DNA of 33,171 nucleotides from an uncultured Coriobacteriaceae bacterium (GTDB lineage: Bacteria > Actinomycetota > Coriobacteriia > Coriobacteriales > Atopobiaceae), in contig CADCHF010000033.1 in the NCBI GenBank assembly GCA_902801175.1, positions 1 through 33,171 of the forward strand. The letters run 5' to 3'. The notes under the pieces were generated by a model, which was not told the origin of the DNA, did not search any database, and was given only the letters and a program-made list of their open reading frames with translations. The translations under genes were made by a program, and so were the position numbers. This document shows positions 16,880 to 24,270 of this stretch, in pieces. Each line of letters begins with the position of its first letter. Position 1 is the first letter of the stretch.

Positions 16880-17311
16880 CTAGTCGATGGAGACCTTGGT
16901 CACGTTTTCCTTGGCGGTCTGCTTGGGCACGTTGATGGTCAGCACGCCGTTGTCAAGCTTGGCGGACAGGCCCTCGGTTGCAGCGTCCTTCAGATACACG
17001 CCACGCGAAGCGCTCCAAGAACGGGTCTCCTTGTGCAGGTAGTTCTTGTTCTGGGTCTCCTCGGTCTCGGTCTTGTCGACGGAGATGGACAGACGACCCT
17101 CGTTGAGCTCGACGTCGATCTCGTCGCGGCCAACGCCGGCGAGGTAGGCGCTCACAACGTAGCTGTCACCCGTGTCCTCGACGTCCATCTTGAAGGCGTC
17201 GTTGGCGTTAACGGCGGAAAGCGGCGAGGCCAGCAGGTCATCAAACATGTCAAACGGGAACTGCCTACGAAGAGCGCGCTCGTAGTTGCTATACGGAATC
17301 AGGCTTGCCAT
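16880..17311 (-). CDS. Small heat-shock protein, Hsp20/alpha-crystallin family
   Basis: A 143-residue ATP-independent holdase chaperone. The N-terminal segment FPFDMFDDLL is typical. The alpha-crystallin domain spans ~39-130 (DVEDTGDSYVVSAYLAGVGRDEIDVEL pattern) and ends in NGVLTINVPK (121-130). The C-terminal tail lacks a clear I-x-I/V oligomerisation motif, ending VTKVSID. The ATG at 17311 has AAGGAGTGAG upstream; 28 further in-frame residues upstream are leader sequence. An extended -10 about 170 bases upstream implies a long leader. Together with clpB, ftsH and the dnaK-operon genes it makes this region rich in proteostasis functions. Confidence 0.93.
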   Translation of the reverse strand: MASLIPYSNYERALRRQFPFDMFDDLLASPLSAVNANDAFKMDVEDTGDSYVVSAYLAGVGRDEIDVELNEGRLSISVDKTETEETQNKNYLHKETRSWSASRGVYLKDAATEGLSAKLDNGVLTINVPKQTAKENVTKVSID

Positions 17312-17365
17312 TATTCTCACTCCTTCTAGGGCTCTGGGCCACTTGCCCCTTTGCCCCCATGCATT

Positions 17366-17385
17366 GGGCACCTCCTGGGGTGCCC
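17366..17385 (-). promoter_or_regulatory. Leader hairpin of hsp20
   Basis: GGGCACC (17366-17372) and GGTGCCC (17379-17385) form a 7-bp stem with a 6-base loop, midway in the presumed ~160-base 5' leader. The leader between this hairpin and the AAGGAG is very G-rich. A thermosensor or attenuator role is possible but not shown. Confidence 0.35.
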
Positions 17386-17478
17386 CGGGTGTCATTCATC
17401 CTTGTTCCCGCTTTGCGTGCTTTTATACAGCCACGCAAAAGTTTTCTTAGCTTCATAGACTCATCAAATCTAAGTGTG

Positions 17479-17487
17479 ATTATAGCA
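17479..17487 (-). promoter_or_regulatory. Extended -10 promoter of hsp20
   Basis: Minus strand reads TGCTATAAT, a perfect extended -10, ~170 bases before the hsp20 ATG. No TTGACA-like -35 was found at 16-18 bases. Just downstream in the leader, CTTAG (17470-17474 complement) and CTAAG (17446-17450 complement) form a spaced inverted repeat. Confidence 0.55.
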
Positions 17488-17592
17488 AGTTCTTTCCTAT
17501 TATTACGGAGGTGGCACAATGGATGCCTTGCCGTTCGCGCTGGTCTAGAATGTGGCTCGATAGCAAACACCACTCTTGCTCGGAGGCAGCAC

Positions 17593-18204
17593 ATGGACGA
17601 ACGCGAGACTTTGGGAAGGACTCCCTCGCACGCCGCACCCGTGGCTGCCGACGCCATCGGCGCACATCCGCTCTCCGCCGGTTCCACGGGTTCGTTTAAC
17701 GAAGACCTGCTGCAGGGCACCGGCTCCATTCCCCTGGCAGCATCTTCTACCGGCGGCATGGCTCGCCAGGCCCTGCAGGGCACCGGGTCCATGCCCAAGC
17801 AGAGCCAGGACGGCTCGACCGACATGGCCTTTAGCACCGCCAGCGCCCCTGCCGCACCCCGCTACGTGCGCAAACGCACTCCACACCGCAGCACCGGATC
17901 GCTCGACGACCTCAGCGAAGACAGCGCACCGTCGGCGACCTACACCCACGACTCAAACATTAGCGTTGGTGGCGCCACTCCCCTTTCGGGCATGGCATAC
18001 AAGCGAGCGCGCAGCAACATGTCGCGCATCAGCAACAGCCGCTACGGCCAGTACCTAGAGATTCCCAAGGGTCGCCGCAGCCTGTTTGCCTCGCAGGAAC
18101 GCGCCCGCAGGCGCCGCTCGGTGCTTGCCCTTGTTGTAGTTGTGGCCCTGCTTGTTGTGGCCGCCATGTTCTTGTGGAACATGATCCAGCAGGTGCTCGG
18201 GTAG
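17593..18204 (+). CDS. Uncharacterised protein with C-terminal membrane anchor
   Basis: 203 residues, not recognised as a known family. The first ~175 residues are Ser/Thr/Gly/Ala-rich and probably disordered, with repeated short motifs: STGSFNEDL, LLQGTGSIP, ALQGTGSMP and RSTGSLDDL. A basic stretch, GRRSLFASQERARRRR, precedes one hydrophobic helix at ~177-197 (LALVVVVALLVVAAMFLW), followed by only six residues. This is the layout of a tail-anchored protein with a large cytoplasmic region. The Ser/Thr-rich repeats could be phosphorylation targets, and a PASTA protein is encoded convergently 3' of it; any link is speculation. ATG chosen because GGAGG stands 6 bases upstream. It has its own terminator. 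Confidence 0.75.
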   Translation: MDERETLGRTPSHAAPVAADAIGAHPLSAGSTGSFNEDLLQGTGSIPLAASSTGGMARQALQGTGSMPKQSQDGSTDMAFSTASAPAAPRYVRKRTPHRSTGSLDDLSEDSAPSATYTHDSNISVGGATPLSGMAYKRARSNMSRISNSRYGQYLEIPKGRRSLFASQERARRRRSVLALVVVVALLVVAAMFLWNMIQQVLG

Positions 18205-18230
18205 GAGCTGGACGATAGTTTTGTGTACGA

Positions 18231-18257
18231 GGGTCCGCTTTGGCGGACCCTTTTTTC
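18231..18257 (+). terminator. Terminator of the tail-anchored protein gene
   Basis: GGGTCCGC and GCGGACCC pair around TTTG and are followed by TTTTTTCG. It begins 26 bases after the stop at 18204. Confidence 0.95.
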
Positions 18258-18295
18258 GTGGGAGGGGGATCCGCGGGGTCGACCTACGGGTGGGT

Positions 18296-18351
18296 GTGTC
18301 AGTGGAGTCAACCTGCAGGTGAGTGTGTCAGCGGGGACGTCCCCCAGACAC
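18296..18351. repeat. Half-unit and miniature palindrome left of copy 4
   Basis: GTGTCAGTGG at 18296 starts a 29-base unit containing CAACCTGCAGGTGAG. At 18325-18351 the outer arms are joined directly: GTGTCAGCGGGGAC immediately followed by GTCCCCCAGACAC, a compact palindrome with no interior. It looks like a deletion derivative, or a precursor, of the 124-bp element. Confidence 0.7.
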
Positions 18352-18386
18352 ACCTTCGCTCTCGATAGGCCTCTCCCGATAGGGGC

Positions 18387-18510
18387 GTGTCATGGGGACG
18401 TATAATTTGACACACTCGGAAACTCGTTCGTCCTGATGTCGACCACTCTCGAAGGTCCACCTGTCATTGCGGACTGACTGAGTGTGTCAAATTATACGTC
18501 CCCATGACAC
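18387..18510. repeat. Palindromic repeat copy 4 (reverse orientation)
   Basis: Arms 18387-18417 and 18480-18510. The interior is the reverse complement of the copy 3 type. The inner stem is GACC/GGTC where most copies have GGCC/GGCC, so both sides changed together. It sits in the 402-base convergent gap 18205-18606. Confidence 0.92.
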
Positions 18511-18590
18511 GCCCCCTCGCAGGTGGTCTCCGTGACACACCCCACCGCAGGTCAACCCCCTTGACACGCCTCTTGCAGGTCGTTCCATTT
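18506..18590. repeat. Tandem half-units right of copy 4
   Basis: GACAC begins at 18506, 18534 and 18563 (spacing 28 and 29). Each unit has GACACRCC and then GCAGGT about 12-15 bases later, with variable pyrimidine-rich ends. These mirror the GTGTC...CAACCTGC units on the left flank, so the array is symmetric about the palindrome. Confidence 0.7.
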
Positions 18591-18606
18591 GTCCGCTCGA
18601 CGCGGC

Positions 18607-18714
18607 CTAGCTCCAGGGGTCGCGTTCGAAGAGGGGCTCGGGGGCGACGGGACGGTCGGAGTAGGGATCGTAGCCGTCGTCGTCCTCGTTTTCGGCCCTG
18701 AAGTACGCAGCCAT
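18607..18714 (-). CDS. Possible 35-residue acidic protein
   Basis: Short ORF 13 bases after the PASTA gene stop on the same strand, starting MAAYFRAENEDDDGYD and ending LFERDPWS. It is strongly acidic with Pro and Tyr. No good SD is visible, so it would depend on coupling to the upstream gene. Support is limited to position and non-random composition. It could equally be the remnant of a longer gene whose 3' part was lost to the repeat array. Confidence 0.3.
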   Translation of the reverse strand: MAAYFRAENEDDDGYDPYSDRPVAPEPLFERDPWS

Positions 18715-18727
18715 CGAGGCGCTCTGA

Positions 18728-20650
18728 CTAGTTTGCTGGCTGTTGGTTGCCCTGCTGCTGGTCTCCCTGTTGGCCGTTGCCTTGCTGTCCGGTGCCGTCT
18801 TGCCCGTTGTCATTGGTTGTCTCCCTAACCGGCGCGTATGCGCCAGACTTATAGACCTCTTGGTACGCCACAAAGTCGCAGACCCTCCCGCCGTTCTGGG
18901 CAAGGTCGGAGCTGCTGTAGATGCCCTCGCGAGCGCAGGTCACCGACGCGCTCATGCTGCCACCGTTGTTGATCACAAGGATGGTCCACACCACGTCGCT
19001 CATCTTGCCGCTGCCGCAATAGAACGTAGCGGTGATGGCAGGCGCACCAGCGGCCTTGGTGATGGTCTTCTCGTCGCAGGTATCCTTGAGGCCCTCAAAG
19101 CCACAGAGCTCGGCGATCTTCTCCACCGCCTCCTTGTTTGCCTCCTTGGGCACCTCGGAGCTCGGCAGGTCAAAGCGCACGCCGGCAATGGGAGCGCCGG
19201 TTGCGAGCACGTTGGACGAGCCCTCCTTGGGGAAGGTCAGCGACCTCACGTAAGGCTGAGAGGAGAAGGTGATCTTGCTGCCGTCGCTTGCGCTGTACAC
19301 GGCCAGCGCGTTGCCATGGCTGTCAATGAAGCCGTTGCCCAGCGAGAACTGTTCCTTCTCGAGGTAGGCGTCCACGTCCTGGGACGAGTGGCTAAAGAAC
19401 TCCGCCAGATGATGTATGTCGCTGGGATAAGGCGAGGACACCTTGACCTCAACGGCCTCGCTGCTGTGGATGACCTCGCCCGGACCAGGGACGGTCTCGA
19501 CAACCGTGCGCACCGTCTGGCTCGACTCCACGTAGGTCACGTGAGACTTAAGGCCGGCCGCCTCGATTGCCTCGACTGCGTCGGACTCCTTCTTTCCCAG
19601 CACGTCGGGCACGTGATACTGCCCGGCCACCGTCAGCACGACTTCCTCGCGCGCCAAAAAGACCGACCCGACCTCGGGGCTCACGGCAATGACCGTTCCG
19701 TCCCACTCCTGGGAGGGAACCACGTCGACCCTGATCTTCTCGGCACCCATCTCGGCAAGCGCGGCCTGTGCCTCCTCCTCGTTGAGGCCAACAACCTCGG
19801 GCACCGTGCGCGCCTCTGCAATGTAAATGGTGACGTTTGAGCCCTCGGGGATGCGCTCTCCCGCCTCGGGTTCCTGCGAGACTACCAGGCCAATGGCGTC
19901 GTCGGCGAGCGTCGTTTCAACGGTGACCTCAAGACCCTTGTCCCTCAGCCGAGCCTCGGCGTTTGCCTGCGACTCGGCAACAACGCTCGGAACCGTCTTG
20001 CCGCCCCAGAGCTCCATGCCGTAGGTCAAGACTCCTGCGCCGCCGCCAAGAACGAGCGCGACCAGCAGCGCAGCAAGAAGCGGACGCAGCTTGCTGCGAC
20101 TGTTGCCCTCGCCGGGCACGCCTCCCCTGCGCGAGCTGCGCTCGTAGGGATCGCGCCGCAGGCGCTGCGAATCGACGGGCGCCTTGAGCGTCTCAAAGTT
20201 TGCCGCGTTGCCAGCGATGTTGACCGACTGCGCGTCGTGGTCGTAGTCGCGAGTGTTGCGCACAATGAAGTGCTCCTCGGGCGGCTGCGCGCTGGGACGC
20301 ACGACCGTCTTTTCGGGAGCGGGCTCAGGCTCGGGTTCCGGCTCTGGCTCGAGCTCGTCTTCGGGCTCGTTCACCAGGCTCTTTGCCGCGTCGGAGTGCT
20401 CAATCATCTGGTCCTCGAGCAGCGTCGTCTCCTGCGAAATCAGGCGCGTTTCCTCTTGAATCAGACGCGTCTCTTCCTCGAGCTGGCGCGCGACGTTGGC
20501 GGACGACTGATTCGCCGGCCCCTGCGTCTGCTCAACCGACTCCTCTGCCTGCTCGTTCGTGTGGTTCTGCTCTGGCGTCAGGCTTGCCCCGCACTCCACG
20601 CACACGGTTGCGTCGTTGGGATTGCTGGCTCCGCAACTAGGGCACCTCAT
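18728..20650 (-). CDS. Zinc-ribbon, single-TM protein with three PASTA domains, no kinase
   Basis: 640 residues from the third in-frame ATG (20650), chosen because GAGGGAG lies 6 bases upstream. Order: a zinc ribbon with Cys3-x2-Cys6 and Cys17-x2-Cys20; a charged helical segment with repeated EETRLI/SQETTLL (~58-80); a long Glu-Pro stretch; a basic patch; a TM helix at ~190-210; three PASTA domains (~218-280, 282-345, 347-405; each opens VPxV); a ~200-residue extracellular domain with several cysteines; and a Gln/Gly-rich tail. PASTA domains bind muropeptides and normally belong to PknB/StkP kinases or PBPs. Here the cytoplasmic half has no kinase motifs. Role inferred: wall sensor or scaffold. 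A weak -10 (TATACT) lies at 20692-20697. Confidence 0.88.
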   Translation of the reverse strand: MRCPSCGASNPNDATVCVECGASLTPEQNHTNEQAEESVEQTQGPANQSSANVARQLEEETRLIQEETRLISQETTLLEDQMIEHSDAAKSLVNEPEDELEPEPEPEPEPAPEKTVVRPSAQPPEEHFIVRNTRDYDHDAQSVNIAGNAANFETLKAPVDSQRLRRDPYERSSRRGGVPGEGNSRSKLRPLLAALLVALVLGGGAGVLTYGMELWGGKTVPSVVAESQANAEARLRDKGLEVTVETTLADDAIGLVVSQEPEAGERIPEGSNVTIYIAEARTVPEVVGLNEEEAQAALAEMGAEKIRVDVVPSQEWDGTVIAVSPEVGSVFLAREEVVLTVAGQYHVPDVLGKKESDAVEAIEAAGLKSHVTYVESSQTVRTVVETVPGPGEVIHSSEAVEVKVSSPYPSDIHHLAEFFSHSSQDVDAYLEKEQFSLGNGFIDSHGNALAVYSASDGSKITFSSQPYVRSLTFPKEGSSNVLATGAPIAGVRFDLPSSEVPKEANKEAVEKIAELCGFEGLKDTCDEKTITKAAGAPAITATFYCGSGKMSDVVWTILVINNGGSMSASVTCAREGIYSSSDLAQNGGRVCDFVAYQEVYKSGAYAPVRETTNDNGQDGTGQQGNGQQGDQQQGNQQPAN

Positions 20651-20785
20651 GTCCATCTCCCTCATTTGAACTGCAGTCTTGGACTCTTGACAGTATATGA
20701 CACCAGCCCGCGGCCGTAACCATGGGCTTTTGCGTCTTCACAGCTTGCGGAAGGTGAGGGGCGGGGGATCAACCTGCGGGTTGGC

Positions 20786-20913
20786 GTGTCAGTGGGGACG
20801 TACACTTTGACACACGCAGTCAGCCGGCAGGATGAAGGGGGCCTCCGTGCGCGCGGCATGCTCTCAAGATGAGCGTCTCTCCGCGTGTGTCAAAGTGTAC
20901 GTCCCCCAGACAC
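20786..20913. repeat. Palindromic repeat copy 5 (divergent variant)
   Basis: Left arm 20786-20817 and right arm 20883-20913. The arms read ACACTTTGACACACGC and GCGTGTGTCAAAGTGT instead of the usual TATAATTTGACACACTC pair. Both arms changed in a complementary way. The interior is much diverged from the other copies. It is preceded by CAACCTGCGGGTTGGC, a flank unit. The gap 20651-21235 (585 bases) holds this copy, tandem units, copy 6 and the clpB terminator. Confidence 0.88.
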
Positions 20914-20997
20914 GCCTTCAGGTTCGGATGGTCTTTGACACGCCCTCAGGTGAGGATGATTTTTGACACGCCCCGTCGCTGGACCGGACGTCCCCCA
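20909..20997. repeat. 28-bp tandem repeats between copies 5 and 6
   Basis: Two full units, 20909-20936 and 20937-20964, both GACACGCC then YTCAGGT and a GGATGR-YTTT end. A third partial unit begins at 20965. A lone outer arm (GACGTCCCCCAGACAC) follows at 20987-21002. The flank 21005-21037 resembles the flank left of copy 4 (CTTCGC...CTCTCCCGAT). Confidence 0.75.
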
Positions 20998-21037
20998 GAC
21001 ACGCCTTCGCGCTCGAAACGCCTCTCCCGATGGGGGT

Positions 21038-21161
21038 GTGTCAGGGGGACGTATAATTTGACACACTCGGAAACTCGTTCGTCCTGCTGTCGGCCGCTCT
21101 CGGAGGGCCATCTATCATTGCGACTTGACTGAGTGTGTCAAATTATACGTCCCCCTGACAC
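21038..21161. repeat. Palindromic repeat copy 6 (reverse orientation)
   Basis: Arms 21038-21068 and 21131-21161 are perfect inverted repeats, with interior like copy 4. It ends 17 bases before the clpB terminator hairpin, on the distal side of that terminator. Confidence 0.93.
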
Positions 21162-21177
21162 ACCCGCTCTCTGGAGA

Positions 21178-21211
21178 GAAAAGGGCCGCAGCTCGATTTG
21201 AGCTGCGGCCC
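21178..21211 (-). terminator. Terminator of clpB
   Basis: On the minus strand a 12-bp perfect stem (GGGCCGCAGCTC and its complement) with a 5-base loop is followed by TTTTC. It starts 24 bases after the clpB stop. Confidence 0.92.
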
Positions 21212-21235
21212 CGCATTTCCCTGCTTCTGCCTCGA

Positions 21236-23887
21236 CTACTCGACCACGTCTGGGTCGATTGGCGTGTCGGCTTCGGTCGGCTTCTCCGCGGACTGCGGCA
21301 GCGGGATGGCCGTGAGCGTGGCTCCGTCAAAGCCCACGTCTACCAGCACCTTCTCGCCCTCGTGCAGGCGACCGTCAATGATGAGCCCGGCGATGTTGTC
21401 AACCACCTGACGCTGAATGAGACGCTTGAGCGGGCGGGCGCCGTAGACCGGGTCAAGGCCTTCGAGCGCGAGCATGCCAGTGGCTGCCTCGGTGAGCTCG
21501 AGCGTGATCCGCTCGCGGGCAAGACGCTCGCGCACGTCGCGCAGCTGGATGTCCACGATCTTCTCGATGTCGGAGAGACCCAGCGCGTGGAAGACCACCA
21601 CGTCGTCAATACGGTTGAGGAACTCCGGCTTGAAGGTCGCGCGCAGGGCCTCGTTGACCTGCCGCTGCACCTCGTCGGGCTCGGTCGAGGCGTTGGCGGC
21701 GGCAATATACTGGCTGCCCACGTTGCTCGTCATGATGATGATCGTGTTCTTGAAGCTCACCACGCGACCCTGACCGTCGGTCAAGCGGCCGTCGTCCAGC
21801 ACCTGCAGCAGGATGTTGAACACGTCCGGGTGCGCCTTCTCCATCTCGTCGAGCAGGATGACCGAGTACGGCTTGCGGCGCACGGCCTCGGTGAGCTGGC
21901 CGCCCTCGTCGTAGCCAACGTATCCAGGAGGCGCACCAATGAGGCGCTGCACGGAGAACTTCTCCATGTACTCGCTCATGTCGATGCGCACCAGGGCACG
22001 CTCGTCGTCAAACAGGCACTCTGCCAGCGCCTTGGCGAGCTCGGTCTTGCCCACGCCGGTGGGTCCGAGGAAGAAGAAGCTGCCAATGGGACGGTCGGGG
22101 TCGGACAGGCCCGCACGACTGCGACGCACGGCCGCGGCCACGGCGGAGACTGCCTCGTTCTGGCCAATCACGCGCTTGTGCAGCTCGTCCTCAAGATGCT
22201 TGAGCTTGTCGAGCTCGCCCTGCATCATCTTGCTCACGGGCACGCCAGTCCACGCGCTCACGACCTCGGCAATCTCCTCGGTCGTGACCTCCTCCTTGAG
22301 CACGCCGCCAGCCTGCTGCTTGGCGTCAAGCGCAGCCTGAGCCTCGGCGAGCTGGTTCTCGAGCGTGGGGATGGTGCCATAGCGCAGCTCGCCGGCACGG
22401 GCCAGGTTGCCGTCGCGCACGGCGCGGTCGGCCTCGCCCTTGGTGTCCTCTATCTGCGCCTTTAGGCTCTGGACGCGGTCGATGGCACCCTTCTCGTTCT
22501 CCCAGTCGGCCTTCATGCCATCGAGCTTCTCGCGCGTGATGGCAATCTCCTTGCGCAGGTTCTCGAGGCGCTCCTTGCTGGCGTCGTCCTCCTCGCGCAT
22601 GAGCGCCTGCTCCTCGATCTGCATCTGCGTGAGCTGACGGTCCACCGCGTCAATCTCGGCGGGCATGGAGTCAAGCTCCATGCGCAGGCGGCTGGCTGCC
22701 TCGTCCACCAGGTCAATGGCCTTGTCGGGGAGGAAGCGATCAGAGATGTAGCGGTTCGAGAGGTCGGCCGCGGCCACAAGGGCGGCGTCGGCAATGCGCA
22801 CGCGGTGGTGTGCCTCGTAGCGCTCGGACAGGCCACGCAGGATGGAGATGGTCTCCTCCACGGAGGGCTCGCTCACCATGACAGTCTGGAAACGGCGGGC
22901 CAGCGCGGCGTCCTTCTCAACGTACTTGCGGTACTCGTCGAGCGTGGTAGCGCCAATGGCGTGCAGCTCGCCGCGGGCCAGCATGGGCTTGAGGATGTTG
23001 CCGGCGTCCATGGAGCCCTCGGTAGCGCCCGCGCCCACAATGGTGTGCAGCTCGTCGATGAACAGAATCACGCGACCGTCGGACTTCTGGACCTCCTTGA
23101 GCACGCTCTTGAGACGGTCCTCAAACTCGCCGCGGTACTTGGCACCAGCCACCAGCGCGCTCATGTCAAGCTCGACGATGTCGCGGTCCTTGAGCGTGGA
23201 GGGCACGTCGCCGGCCACAATACGTTCGGCCAGGCCCTCGACGATGGCGGTCTTGCCAACGCCAGGCTCGCCAATGAGCACGGGGTTGTTCTTAGTGCGG
23301 CGCGAAAGCACCTGAATCGTACGACGGATCTCCTCAACGCGGCCAATGACCGGGTCGAGCTTGCCCTGACGAGCGAGGTCGGTCACGTTGCGGCCGTACT
23401 GCTCAAGGGCCTCAAACTGCGTTTTTGCGTCTTGGCTGGTCACGCGCTCGTCACCGCGCAGGGACGCAAAGGCCTCCTGCACGCGCTTGCTGGTAACACC
23501 AACGGCGCGCAGAACGTTGCCGGCGTCGCCCTTGTCGTCGGCGAGGGCGCACAGCAGATGCTCGGACGTCACGTATGAGTCGCCCAGCTTCTTGGCCAGC
23601 TTCTCGGCCTCGTCTATGGTGCGGGCAAGGCCGGAGTCGATCCCCATCTGCGAGATGTCGCCAGAGACCTTGGGCGCACGCTCTATGAGGGCGTCCACCT
23701 GGCCCTCAATGACCTGTGGGTCGGCGCCAACGCGCTCGATGATCGCGCGAATGTTGCGCTCGCCCGAGCTGATCAGCGCCTTGAGCAGGTGGATCGACTT
23801 CATCTGTCCGGCTTCGGCGTCGGCAGCAACGCCCATGGCCGCCTGAAATGCCTCCTGGGCCGTAACTGCCCATTTGTCGATTCTCAT
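21236..23887 (-). CDS. clpB: ATP-dependent disaggregase ClpB
   Basis: An 883-residue Hsp100 chaperone that works with DnaK/DnaJ/GrpE to extract proteins from aggregates. The N-terminal Clp repeat domain covers ~1-150. NBD1 has Walker A GEPGVGKT (206-213) and Walker [11 protein letters not shown]. The middle coiled-coil domain (~400-525) is present, which distinguishes ClpB from ClpA/ClpC. NBD2 has GPTGVGKT and [11 protein letters not shown]. The ClpP-binding IGF/L loop is absent, as expected. The acidic tail is short. ATG 23887 follows AAAGGAGG. An upstream HAIR operator for HspR was sought; only a half-like CTTGA was found, so regulation is open. A 383-base gap precedes it (23888-24270), containing its promoter region and the nested palindrome. 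Confidence 0.97.
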   Translation of the reverse strand: MRIDKWAVTAQEAFQAAMGVAADAEAGQMKSIHLLKALISSGERNIRAIIERVGADPQVIEGQVDALIERAPKVSGDISQMGIDSGLARTIDEAEKLAKKLGDSYVTSEHLLCALADDKGDAGNVLRAVGVTSKRVQEAFASLRGDERVTSQDAKTQFEALEQYGRNVTDLARQGKLDPVIGRVEEIRRTIQVLSRRTKNNPVLIGEPGVGKTAIVEGLAERIVAGDVPSTLKDRDIVELDMSALVAGAKYRGEFEDRLKSVLKEVQKSDGRVILFIDELHTIVGAGATEGSMDAGNILKPMLARGELHAIGATTLDEYRKYVEKDAALARRFQTVMVSEPSVEETISILRGLSERYEAHHRVRIADAALVAAADLSNRYISDRFLPDKAIDLVDEAASRLRMELDSMPAEIDAVDRQLTQMQIEEQALMREEDDASKERLENLRKEIAITREKLDGMKADWENEKGAIDRVQSLKAQIEDTKGEADRAVRDGNLARAGELRYGTIPTLENQLAEAQAALDAKQQAGGVLKEEVTTEEIAEVVSAWTGVPVSKMMQGELDKLKHLEDELHKRVIGQNEAVSAVAAAVRRSRAGLSDPDRPIGSFFFLGPTGVGKTELAKALAECLFDDERALVRIDMSEYMEKFSVQRLIGAPPGYVGYDEGGQLTEAVRRKPYSVILLDEMEKAHPDVFNILLQVLDDGRLTDGQGRVVSFKNTIIIMTSNVGSQYIAAANASTEPDEVQRQVNEALRATFKPEFLNRIDDVVVFHALGLSDIEKIVDIQLRDVRERLARERITLELTEAATGMLALEGLDPVYGARPLKRLIQRQVVDNIAGLIIDGRLHEGEKVLVDVGFDGATLTAIPLPQSAEKPTEADTPIDPDVVE

Positions 23888-24168
23888 GTTTACCTCCTTT
23901 GGCCCGGTTGGGCTGAATGTGTTTCAAGCACTATTGTTCCCAGTCGCGCCAAAGGTATGCATATCTAAGTGTCTGTGTATAAGATTTTCTCAGTGTTGTG
24001 TACGGATGTGACCCGGCTTGCCCCAAGCGGTGGTCGTTGCATGCACCGGCCATAGCCGCAATAGACCTGGATGTCACCCGCCGGCGAGCGTAGACACACA
24101 CATAAAACGGTTACGTGCCAGTCAGGGCCTGCACAAACACCCGCAAAGTGTGTGCCTGCCGTACGACA

Positions 24169-24232
24169 GACACACACTCAACGCCCCTTTGCGCAAGCTC
24201 GAGCTTGCGTCACACCCCGTTAAGTGTGTGTC
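24169..24232. repeat. Nested palindrome upstream of clpB
   Basis: Outer arms 24169-24183 and 24218-24232 (GACACACACTCAACG against its complement) match at 14 of 15. Centred between them is a perfect 18-bp palindrome, CGCAAGCTCGAGCTTGCG, at 24192-24209. Related ACACACA and AGTGTGTG pieces occur at 24093-24102 and 24147-24155. No T-run follows on either strand, so it is not an obvious terminator for the LRR gene. Confidence 0.7.
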
Positions 24233-24270
24233 GGGCAAGTTCCCCAGCGCATCGAGCAGCGTCAAACCCC

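Noticed and set aside
17446..17474. CTTAG-N19-CTAAG as a CIRCE or HAIR element for hsp20
   Set aside because: Arms of five bases and a 19-base gap do not fit CIRCE (TTAGCACTC-N9-GAGTGCTAA) or HAIR. Mentioned only in the leader description.
23888..24000. HAIR (HspR) or CIRCE operator upstream of clpB
   Set aside because: Only CTTGA followed by TTCAG-like sequence is present on the minus strand. Neither the HAIR nor the CIRCE consensus is matched.
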